A stretch of 9,469 nucleotides of DNA from Nitrososphaerales archaeon TH526 (GTDB lineage Archaea > Thermoproteota > Nitrososphaeria > Nitrososphaerales > Nitrososphaeraceae): assembly GCA_014523665.1 (NCBI GenBank), contig JAATVR010000805.1, positions 1 to 9,469 of the forward strand, read 5' to 3'. The translations under genes and the position numbers were made by a program. Every line of letters starts with the position of its first letter. Position 1 is the first letter of the stretch. A model generated the notes under the pieces. The model was not told the DNA's origin. It worked only from the letters and a program-made list of their open reading frames with translations, and did no database searches. This document shows, piece by piece, positions 1 through 5,529 of the stretch.

Positions 1-386
1 AAAACAAAATTCTGGCTTAAATCAATCGTGCTTATCATGAGTGTGCATACCACTAGAACTGCTGACAACATTCCGAATTTCATATGTTGGACGTTCATCA
101 ATTTCTTCTCTGAAGCCGCTGAACGTCGACAAGTCTTATCTAGGTTAATTCAGATTTATGTTATATTTATTCAATAACTAACCAGGTGGAAAGTGCAGCC
201 GCCATTTGTAGCTGCAACTGAGACAACCAGCTAGTGCATCTGGTCACTATTGTTAATATACTAATTTGATGTGATGGAACTCAAAACCGCTTGACTCCGC
301 TTTACATCTGTGTTCTGCGCTATTAAATCCCGACAGCTGCTCTCTATTGCTGACCCCCAGTATTTCTTCTTGTGTCTCTTCTTCAA
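1..386. other. gene-free stretch with short inverted repeats
   Basis: I found no convincing coding region, tRNA or rRNA here. The stretch holds two short inverted repeats (88-129 and about 194-216). On the minus strand, 253-386 is open in the frame that would continue the broken small gene at 387-558 if one base were added to its C tract. Nothing else stands out. Confidence 0.5.
88..129. repeat. inverted repeat, possible stem-loop
   Basis: Ten-base arms at 88-97 (TGGACGTTCA) and 120-129 (TGAACGTCGA) are complementary at nine of ten positions, with a 22-base loop. A second smaller one follows: TGCAGC at 194-199 and GCTGCA at 211-216. No T-run follows the first stem, so it is not an obvious bacterial-type terminator. 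It could be an RNA hairpin or a protein site; chance occurrence is also possible in a non-coding stretch of this length. Confidence 0.35.
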
Positions 387-558
387 TTACGTGTGGGGGG
401 GTACCAAGTTTAGTTCTCCAGTTTGATTAGCTGTCTGATTGCCAGTCATATTCCGGACTGCAATTGGCTCTGTCATTTGATAAACCGCAGAAACGCTCAA
501 GACTACTAGTGCTATTGCAATCACGGCGATTAAACCTCTTCTGGTTTGACTTTGACAT
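387..558 (-). pseudogene. small exported/membrane-anchored protein, frameshifted
   Basis: An ATG at 556-558 starts a frame reading MSKSNQ and then runs into the wrong phase. Removing one A in the AA/TT pair near 539-540 continues it as a hydrophobic segment (GLIAVIAIALVVLSVSAVY) followed by an Asn/Thr-rich tail with two NQT sequons (NMTGNQTANQTGEL), ending at TAA 387-389. Restored length is 56 residues. The layout (short basic start, one hydrophobic segment, short polar tail) is that of a small secreted or membrane-anchored archaeal protein of unknown function. No in-frame ATG/GTG/TTG precedes the hydrophobic segment in the unshifted frame, apart from a GTG inside the segment itself. It diverges from the similar small protein at 675. 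Frame loss may be genuine decay or a sequencing indel; a second suspect is the seven-C run near the end (395-401 on the plus strand). Confidence 0.5.
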
Positions 559-642
559 TGGTTATACCGGTTTCAGTAACTCTTAAGTTTTTTTGACTAA
601 TTAGACTAGTGGCTTAGAGCTATATGTGATCTATAGAAACAC

Positions 643-653
643 GATAAAATATT
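643..653 (+). promoter_or_regulatory. TATA-like box for the 675 gene
   Basis: GATAAAATATT is centred about 27 bases before the ATG at 675, the distance expected between an archaeal TATA box and its transcription start. This predicts a leaderless or near-leaderless transcript, consistent with no Shine-Dalgarno sequence in front of the ATG. Position and composition are the only evidence. Confidence 0.5.
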
Positions 654-674
654 GCGATAAATCATTTATTATAC

Positions 675-887
675 ATGCCCACAAATTGCAACGTGGTACA
701 CCTAGCCACAAAACTCAAGTTAATTATAATCATTGTCGTCGCTATCACTAGTATAGTACTTAATACTACTGTATCTATAAAGCAAGTTGTAGAAGCTCAA
801 AATGCGACGAATACATCTGAATCAAGTGGAGATACATCCGGGATTCTTGACAAGATCACTAGTATAATAGCTAATAGAATTTCGTAA
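675..887 (+). CDS. small exported hypothetical protein
   Basis: A 70-residue protein of unknown function. Residues 13-33 form a basic then strongly hydrophobic segment (KLKLIIIIVVAITSIVLNTT) typical of a signal peptide or single membrane anchor. The rest is a short polar tail rich in Asn, Ser and Thr (QNATNTSESSGDTSG) with NAT and NTS sequons, then a short amphipathic end. It therefore probably lies outside the membrane or is anchored to it. No catalytic motif is visible. The ATG is chosen because a TATA-like box lies about 27 bases upstream, suggesting a leaderless message. It resembles the broken small gene on the opposite strand (387-558) in layout, though not obviously in sequence. Family unrecognised; coding status rests on signal-peptide character and promoter spacing. 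Confidence 0.6.
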   Translation: MPTNCNVVHLATKLKLIIIIVVAITSIVLNTTVSIKQVVEAQNATNTSESSGDTSGILDKITSIIANRIS

Positions 888-973
888 TAATTACATTTAA
901 ATTAGTTTTCTTGAAGTCCGACTTTCAAAAACTATTATAGTAATTTTGTGTAAAGCCTCTTATGAAATCCTAT

Positions 974-981
974 TCTTATAG
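974..981 (+). promoter_or_regulatory. possible TATA box for the oxidoreductase gene
   Basis: CTTATA lies about 33 bases before the ATG at 1011, which would place the transcription start roughly 8 bases ahead of the start codon. The 123-base gap upstream also has other A+T-rich stretches (TTTAAATTA near 898), so the assignment is tentative. No Shine-Dalgarno motif precedes 1011. Confidence 0.3.
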
Positions 982-1010
982 GGTATGCGAACTCCGCTCG
1001 AGACGAATCT

Positions 1011-1988
1011 ATGACTAATAATAGAAACTCTCAAGTCGCTTCCAGTTCTCGTTCAATACGAGAACGTGTTGGACTTATCATTGATGGAGCTAATGCGGCG
1101 GCTGCAGTCAAAACTATAGTTGCAGCAGAAGATGCAGGAGTGCGGCAGATATGGATGGCACAGCCACCTAATCTGCCAGATGCATTAACCATATTTGCGG
1201 CAGCGGCAGCAAAAACATCTACAATAAACCTAGGAACATCTATTGTGCCAACCTATCCGCGCCACCCACTGGTCCTGGCTCAGCAGGCACTTGCTTTACA
1301 CGATCTTGCACCCCGTCGATTAAGACTCGGAATAGGTCCGAGTCATCGCTTTATTATCGAAAACATGTATGGCCTGCAACACACTAAACCATTAGTCCAT
1401 CTGCGCGAATATGTAGATGTCCTGCGTGGGGCGCTCTGGATCGGTAAAGTAGATTATCATGGACATTTCTATACTGTTGAAGCCATGTTTCCACGTACGG
1501 CGCGGATACCAATCTTTATCTCAACACTTGGAAAGATGGCATTTCAATTAGCTGGACAAATAGCCGATGGAGCCCTGACATGGGTATGTCCTGTTTCGTA
1601 TTTGCTTGATACAGGAATTCCAACTTTGCGCTCATCAGCGGCTGCGGTTGAACGGTCAGCTCCCCCATTGGTTGCATACGTACCCGTAGCACTAAGTGAA
1701 GATCGGGATTCTGTGCTGTCCGCAGGACATAGATATCTTGATTTCTACGCTAAGATCCCATTCTATGCAAACATGTTTTCTAACGCAGGCTTCCAGATAA
1801 CATCTGATCAAATGGTACCCGATGCTCTTGTAGATAATTTGGTAATCTCCGGAAATGAAGCAACAGTCACTGCGCGACTTACCGAACTTCTAGGGACGGG
1901 TCTAGACGAGCTAATGGTCTCACTAGTGCCTGTTACAGGTGCAGATGATGAGTACGCACAACTCATGCATTTGATCGGTCGACTATAA
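1011..1988 (+). CDS. LLM-class flavin/F420-dependent oxidoreductase
   Basis: A 325-residue member of the bacterial luciferase-like monooxygenase superfamily, TIM-barrel enzymes that use FMN or coenzyme F420 for hydride transfer or oxygenation. Visible family signatures are AAEDAGVRQIWMAQ (38-51), the strand and loop LGTSIVPTYPRHPLVLAQQA (74-93), LRLGIGPSH (104-112), the helix LREYVDVLRGAL (131-142) and IPIFISTLGKMAFQLAG (166-182). Length fits the family. In archaea and actinobacteria such enzymes often use F420 (as in methylenetetrahydromethanopterin-reductase-like or F420-dependent dehydrogenase groups), but the substrate cannot be read here. The first 16 residues are low-complexity and could be an extension; no other in-frame ATG fits better. 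The coding sequence is visibly richer in G+C and in CGC/GCG-type codons than the rest of the window, which suggests later arrival by transfer. The next gene begins 2 bases after its stop. Confidence 0.85.
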   Translation: MTNNRNSQVASSSRSIRERVGLIIDGANAAAAVKTIVAAEDAGVRQIWMAQPPNLPDALTIFAAAAAKTSTINLGTSIVPTYPRHPLVLAQQALALHDLAPRRLRLGIGPSHRFIIENMYGLQHTKPLVHLREYVDVLRGALWIGKVDYHGHFYTVEAMFPRTARIPIFISTLGKMAFQLAGQIADGALTWVCPVSYLLDTGIPTLRSSAAAVERSAPPLVAYVPVALSEDRDSVLSAGHRYLDFYAKIPFYANMFSNAGFQITSDQMVPDALVDNLVISGNEATVTARLTELLGTGLDELMVSLVPVTGADDEYAQLMHLIGRL

Positions 1989-1990
1989 AG

Positions 1991-2416
1991 TTGCGAGTTG
2001 CAATATCTCGAAGTACCATTGTTTCGCCAGCTATGCTATTAATTGCATTCATTTGGGATTCCATTGTTTATGTTCGATTACCAGGGAAAGATTGGGACTA
2101 TTATAAATCTGACTGGGACACTAAACTGAAAGACCTATACCATCAAATATATGACCCTGTCCGAGATGTTTGGGGAATGGCAGCCAGAACTATACATCGA
2201 GCTAGGGTTAAGCTATTCTTAGAAATTTTCAATGAACTCTCATCTAATGGGGAAAATGAGGTCTATAAACAGGTTCTTGTAGATGAGCTGATGAGCACAG
2301 GCAAGTTCTGGGAGAGTGATGCTTTGAATAGTATATCTAATGCCATAAGAAATCGGGAGATAATTGAACACAGACCAGATTGGTACTCTAAAAGAGACAG
2401 TAGATGGTCGTACTGA
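1991..2416 (+). CDS. hypothetical protein with winged-helix-like C-terminus
   Basis: Up to 141 residues; family not recognised. The N-terminal part (about 15-62) is rich in Trp, Tyr and Asp (KDWDYYKSDWDTKL) and starts with a hydrophobic stretch. The C-terminal part (68-134) has the pattern of a small winged helix: helix KLFLEIFNELSS, helix YKQVLVDELMSTGKF, helix ESDALNSISNAIRN, then a short beta-wing EIIEHRPDWYSK. This resembles small DNA-binding or protein-binding modules common in archaea. The TTG at 1991 lies 2 bases after the oxidoreductase stop. An ATG at 2033 (Met15) is an equally plausible start, and an ATG at 2177 (Met63) would leave just the winged-helix part; no ribosome site settles it. 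Coupling with the upstream gene suggests co-transcription, yet its base composition is A+T-richer than that gene. Confidence 0.6.
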   Translation: MRVAISRSTIVSPAMLLIAFIWDSIVYVRLPGKDWDYYKSDWDTKLKDLYHQIYDPVRDVWGMAARTIHRARVKLFLEIFNELSSNGENEVYKQVLVDELMSTGKFWESDALNSISNAIRNREIIEHRPDWYSKRDSRWSY

Positions 2417-2716
2417 AATCCCGATAGAATGCATTATTAAATCTGCTTTGTTGAGTCTGCGACCATATTAATTTCAATTTATTATTTGAGCGTTAATCTC
2501 ATTCTCAGTATCCTGGATCTTAATTAATTGCTTTCTTCGATTTGCTTTCTGATAATTATTATTAGTTTCTGCCATCTTTATGGTACATATTTCATCGCTA
2601 CCAGGTTTCAGATTAAACACGGAACCAGATAAGTTTTGCTTCAAATTAGATGATATGGTAACTCTGCGTCTAGAAGATTTTATATTTCTGAGACGTTATG
2701 GGGTATGCTTATACAT
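2417..2716. other. gap between convergent units, T-rich tracts and doubtful reading frame
   Basis: This gap lies between the plus-strand pair (ending 2416) and the minus-strand operon. On the plus strand it is T-rich, notably at 2466-2489, where archaeal transcription of the oxidoreductase pair could end. On the minus strand a frame is open from about 2694 down to a stop at 2474-2476, with an ATG at 2573-2575 giving only 33 residues (begins MAETNNNYQKANRRKQ). A plus-strand frame at 2580-2774 also exists but overlaps the restored small minus-strand gene. I do not consider any of these firmly coding. Confidence 0.4.
2466..2489 (+). terminator. T-rich tract, possible archaeal terminator
   Basis: The stretch from about 2466 to 2489 is composed almost wholly of A and T with several T triplets, 50 bases after the stop of the small plus-strand gene. 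Archaeal polymerase commonly stops at T-rich tracts without a hairpin. No stem is visible. The evidence is composition and position only. Confidence 0.3.
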
Positions 2717-2724
2717 TCATTCAT
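2474..2724 (-). pseudogene. possible decayed small gene at the operon end
   Basis: An ATG at 2722-2724 overlaps the end of the restored upstream gene by eight bases and reads MNECISIPHNVSEI before a stop. Skipping the extra AT of an ATAT stretch near 2684 moves into a frame that stays open for about 70 codons (SSRRRVTISSNL, then GSVFNLKPGSDEIC, then MAETNNNYQKANRR) and ends at 2474. The residue mix is protein-like and the overlap is what an operon would show. However, a disrupted short frame in A+T-rich DNA is weak evidence and no family is recognised. The alternative is that only the 33-residue ORF from 2575, or nothing at all, is expressed. Confidence 0.2.
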
Positions 2725-2988
2725 CTTCGAATTCATTATCTGTCTGCTTTGATTGTATTATAGACTTTAAATGATTGATCATTTTATGTTGTGACAATAG
2801 TAGTGCCACGATGACGGGTTCAGCGGGAAATGGATGATCGTGACTATTAATGCTATTGCATATTTGTAACAGCTATCGAGCAATTTAGTAAATACAACTT
2901 TATCTTCATCAGATGGAAGTTTTTCTATGAACCCGCGCCATGTCTCGATCTCTTTAGTTATAACATCTTCGTCGGGAAATAGGCTCAT
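2717..2988 (-). pseudogene. small helical protein at the end of the repair operon, frameshifted
   Basis: As written, the frame from the ATG at 2986-2988 gives 69 residues (stop at 2779), but its last 23 residues lose all helical character. Adding one A near 2850-2851 continues after Ala46 as INSHDHPFPAEPVIVALLLS, then QHKMINHL and an acidic end (NEFEDE), stopping at 2717. The restored 90-residue protein has helix ETWRGFIEKLP, helix EDKVVFTKLLDSCYKYA, a PFP turn and helix EPVIVALLLSQHKM, and looks like a normal small conserved archaeal protein. The start is well supported: AGGAG lies 7 bases upstream, the best Shine-Dalgarno in the window. The gene follows the polymerase by 15 bases and probably belongs to the same operon; its role is unknown. 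No slippery heptamer supports programmed frameshifting, so a real mutation or a sequencing indel is more likely. Confidence 0.65.
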
Positions 2989-2995
2989 AGAGACT

Positions 2996-3000
2996 CTCCT
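2996..3000 (-). promoter_or_regulatory. Shine-Dalgarno site for the small helical gene
   Basis: AGGAG (minus strand) lies 7 bases before the ATG at 2986-2988, inside the 15-base gap after the polymerase stop. Other genes of the operon lack such a clear site, so this one probably gives the last gene its own translation initiation, and it fixes its start. Confidence 0.6.
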
Positions 3001-3003
3001 ATG

Positions 3004-5151
3004 TTATAACTCAGTTTTTGCTGATTGAATGTCTTTCTCACGTTGCTGATATATCTCATTCCACCAATGATGATTTTTCTTTTTATCAAAACTAAATAAT
3101 GACCGATTAAATCCAAATACCGATAATACTGCTTCCGCTGCGTCGAGTAAAATTTCAAGATATTTCTCTTTATCATAATTCTTAGAAGAGATTAGTCTGG
3201 CTGGAGTTATTCTATAAAGTGGATCAGTGTGATTTGAGTCTGTATGGACATACTGGATATTATCTCCGCGGCTTGCAATCACTCCAGAAACATTTAGTCT
3301 AATTGCTGCTGCGACGTGCGGGAATAGACTTCTATACTTCTCGATATTTTGTCGCAGTAATTTGGAGATAACCAAATCAGTTATTTGAACTTCACCATTC
3401 ATGAGTTTATCAATACTTTGAGTGATGTATAAAAGAGCATTCTCGTATCCAGTTGTTAGAACTTCTTCAGAGCTTTGACAATCGAATAACTTTGAAAGCA
3501 AAGCTTGTTGAAACTCTTTAATAAATGCTGGTGAATCGTGTCTTCTAGTATCAATTCCACGAGTGACTAACTGCTTGCCATATGTAAGTCCGAAATAATG
3601 TTTCTTAGCTTCCATCTTCTCATCTGATTCTATGTATAGTAACACTAGGAATTTGTAATGAAAATCTAAAGTCATCTGGAGACCAGTCTCTCTTACAAGT
3701 TCATTCATTATCTCTTCATAGTCTTTTCTTGTTGCATCATTTTTCTTGAGAAAGACTGCATCTGTGTCCGCATAGATTAGCTCGAAGCCATATCTCTGCA
3801 CAATATCTTTTGTTTTTAATAATATCTGTCTTGCAAGTTTGTTTATTTCTTCGAACACTCGTACATTGCTATATCTATTCCATATCGAGCCAGATGTCCC
3901 ATAAAGACAAACAAGAATTTGCTTTAGTATATCTAAACGAGCTTCACAGTTAGAGTAAAGAATACTCTCTGATTCTTGAGTCTTGAGAAAGTGTTTCAAG
4001 TAAACACGTCTTTCTACAAGTTCTTGTACAATTAATGGGAGAATGGCAGTACGCTCATCCCTTAAATCGTTAGATGAATTTTCATAGCTAATGTTGTGTC
4101 TAGTAATGATATTAGCATATTCGTCATTAAAATCAAGCACTGCAACATTTTCATGTAATCCAATCTGTGGGGAGATTATCATACCTGCTTTGTCCATTTC
4201 AATTATATTCTCAAGTGTTCTAATTTCCTCGTGATGCTTAGATACTGTGTTTTGTTTGGGAACAACAAATTGTCTTCTAATTAACTCGTATGTAATACGA
4301 CTATCAATAAGTCTAAGCATTCCATATTTTGAAGCTAGCTTCAACGGTAGATAACTAAATCGAGCTTTCTCCACCATTTCAATAAGTGAGGTATCTTCAA
4401 TTGTATCACGTGTACGTACAACAACAGTTCGGCTCGATTGCTCAGCGAGGACATTACGTATTGAATTGAGTATGCTTTGATCTTGTCTGTGTTCCGCGTA
4501 GATAATAGCAATGTCTGGCTTGTTCTCATTAACATAAGAGCCAAAGCTCTCGTCAGATGGTCCATTGAATATGACCGACGTCTGATTGTCAAGTCGTACA
4601 TTAAACTTTGGTTCACTACCACTGCTGATCCTGATATGCATCATACTGAACGGTGGGAGAGTTACGTCCTCACCATTGTCTACTTTTGTAATGGATAGTA
4701 GCCGTTCTTTTTCAAACTCAATTCTAACTTTACTCGTCGGAGCAATCTTTAGTCGGTTATAAATAAATTGTTGAGTCGCTGATAATTCTATATTATATAA
4801 AGAGCGTACTCTCAAATCCGTTCTTAATTTCTTTATGAGTGTTTGATAGCTCTCTGATTGGATATCTGTAATGCTTATTCCAATTAATCTTGTCTTGTTT
4901 TTGTCTGCAAGATCTGTATACTTTTCATCCCAGAATATTTTTGAAATAACTTGATCGTTTCTAGATAGCTGTTGATATAGATCTTCTGCAGCAGAATGAG
5001 ATTTTGGCAGTATGTAGAAAGTGTGCTCTTTGAGTTTTTGCTTAAAACTGATTACTTTGTCATTTTGTATTTTTATGAGTAAATTAATGTCGCCAGTACC
5101 ATAGTCTTGAGTAACATCTAGGAGCCAGCCATCTGCAATCTGAATAATCAT
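3004..5151 (-). CDS. family-B DNA polymerase with eroded exonuclease
   Basis: A 715-residue family-B DNA polymerase, shorter than the usual 770-850. Residues 7-14 (DGWLLDVT) begin the normal N-terminal domain. Polymerase motifs are present: motif A D340-FNDEYANII with Tyr345 in the steric-gate place but without the usual SLYP; motif B K410 to Y417-G418; motif C Y460-ADTD464; KKHY (516-519) and RGIDTRRHDS (531-540) in palm/thumb. The metal-binding Asp340, Asp462 and Asp464 are kept, so synthesis is likely. The proofreading domain (about 165-265) is shortened: where motif Exo I should carry D-x-E there is MMHIRIS, the Exo II Asn is lost, and I cannot find Exo III YxxxD. It is thus probably error-prone or adapted to odd primer ends. 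Archaeal PolB2-type genes are the likely relatives, but I cannot prove the subgroup. The ATG lies 2 bases after the coiled-coil gene stop, so translation is likely coupled. A short SLFSF segment near 684-688 could be a weak clamp-binding motif. Confidence 0.85.
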   Translation of the reverse strand: MIIQIADGWLLDVTQDYGTGDINLLIKIQNDKVISFKQKLKEHTFYILPKSHSAAEDLYQQLSRNDQVISKIFWDEKYTDLADKNKTRLIGISITDIQSESYQTLIKKLRTDLRVRSLYNIELSATQQFIYNRLKIAPTSKVRIEFEKERLLSITKVDNGEDVTLPPFSMMHIRISSGSEPKFNVRLDNQTSVIFNGPSDESFGSYVNENKPDIAIIYAEHRQDQSILNSIRNVLAEQSSRTVVVRTRDTIEDTSLIEMVEKARFSYLPLKLASKYGMLRLIDSRITYELIRRQFVVPKQNTVSKHHEEIRTLENIIEMDKAGMIISPQIGLHENVAVLDFNDEYANIITRHNISYENSSNDLRDERTAILPLIVQELVERRVYLKHFLKTQESESILYSNCEARLDILKQILVCLYGTSGSIWNRYSNVRVFEEINKLARQILLKTKDIVQRYGFELIYADTDAVFLKKNDATRKDYEEIMNELVRETGLQMTLDFHYKFLVLLYIESDEKMEAKKHYFGLTYGKQLVTRGIDTRRHDSPAFIKEFQQALLSKLFDCQSSEEVLTTGYENALLYITQSIDKLMNGEVQITDLVISKLLRQNIEKYRSLFPHVAAAIRLNVSGVIASRGDNIQYVHTDSNHTDPLYRITPARLISSKNYDKEKYLEILLDAAEAVLSVFGFNRSLFSFDKKKNHHWWNEIYQQREKDIQSAKTEL

Positions 5152-5153
5152 TT

Positions 5154-5522
5154 TTAGTTATTTGATATATCGGGAGCATTCGGGTCAGACTTCAGTTTGT
5201 CCATAATGATTTTCACAGCATTTTCGAGTTCAGCGATTCTGTCAGAAAGCTGTTTTAGTTTCACATCTTTTTCTTTCAACTCTCTAGCCATACCTGTCGT
5301 GAGCTTTCTATTATGAATTGAAGCAATGAGATTCAGCTTATCGCACACGGTCGGCAGCGTCGAGTTGCCCATAGCTGCTTGCTCGCGGCTCCATGCATCC
5401 CTCAGTATCAAATCAAATGCACTCTTATGACCAAGATCTACCATTGCTGCTTGAAACTCAGATTTCAACTCGGCAACAGTCTCCTCATAGAGCTGTCTAA
5501 ATGATGGAGTAATTCTACCCAT
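5154..5522 (-). CDS. small helical protein with C-terminal coiled coil
   Basis: A 122-residue, almost wholly helical soluble protein, function unknown. The N-terminal half (GRITPSFRQLYEETVAEL, then AFDLILRDAWSREQAAM, residues 2-51) has a well-patterned sequence that looks conserved rather than random. Residues 55-72 (TLPTVCDKLNLIASIHNR) form another helix, and 76-111 give heptads of a coiled coil (KEKDVKLKQLSDRIAELENA), followed by a polar tail. No catalytic or metal motif is seen. It starts 7 bases after the inactive RadA-like gene and ends 2 bases before the polymerase, so the three are surely co-transcribed. A natural guess is an adaptor tying the polymerase to the RadA-like or OB-fold partner through the coiled coil; that is inference from order alone. 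No Shine-Dalgarno is seen, and the ATG is the first available. Confidence 0.75.
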   Translation of the reverse strand: MGRITPSFRQLYEETVAELKSEFQAAMVDLGHKSAFDLILRDAWSREQAAMGNSTLPTVCDKLNLIASIHNRKLTTGMARELKEKDVKLKQLSDRIAELENAVKIIMDKLKSDPNAPDISNN

Positions 5523-5529
5523 GAAAAAT

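Noticed and set aside
1..674. tRNA, rRNA or CRISPR array in the gene-poor left end
   Set aside because: I found no cloverleaf with a T-loop GTTCRA pattern, no rRNA core sequence, and no regularly spaced direct repeats.
743..870. Direct repeat around ACTAGTATA at about 745 and 857
   Set aside because: Both copies fall in the small exported gene and encode similar ITSI segments; the shared stretch is about ten bases and likely reflects the same codons, not a mobile element or att site.
2580..2774. Plus-strand 64-codon reading frame
   Set aside because: It overlaps, in antisense, the restored end of the small minus-strand gene, has no ribosome site or TATA box of its own that I can see, and its residue pattern (scattered Cys and Phe, no domain) is not protein-like.
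2830..2870. Programmed frameshift in the small gene after polB
   Set aside because: There is no slippery X-XXY-YYZ heptamer at the junction and no clear downstream structure; a missing base explains the data more simply.
4341..4698. Additional open frames on both strands inside the polymerase gene
   Set aside because: They lie wholly within the polymerase coding region, whose motifs run continuously through this stretch; they are shadow frames.
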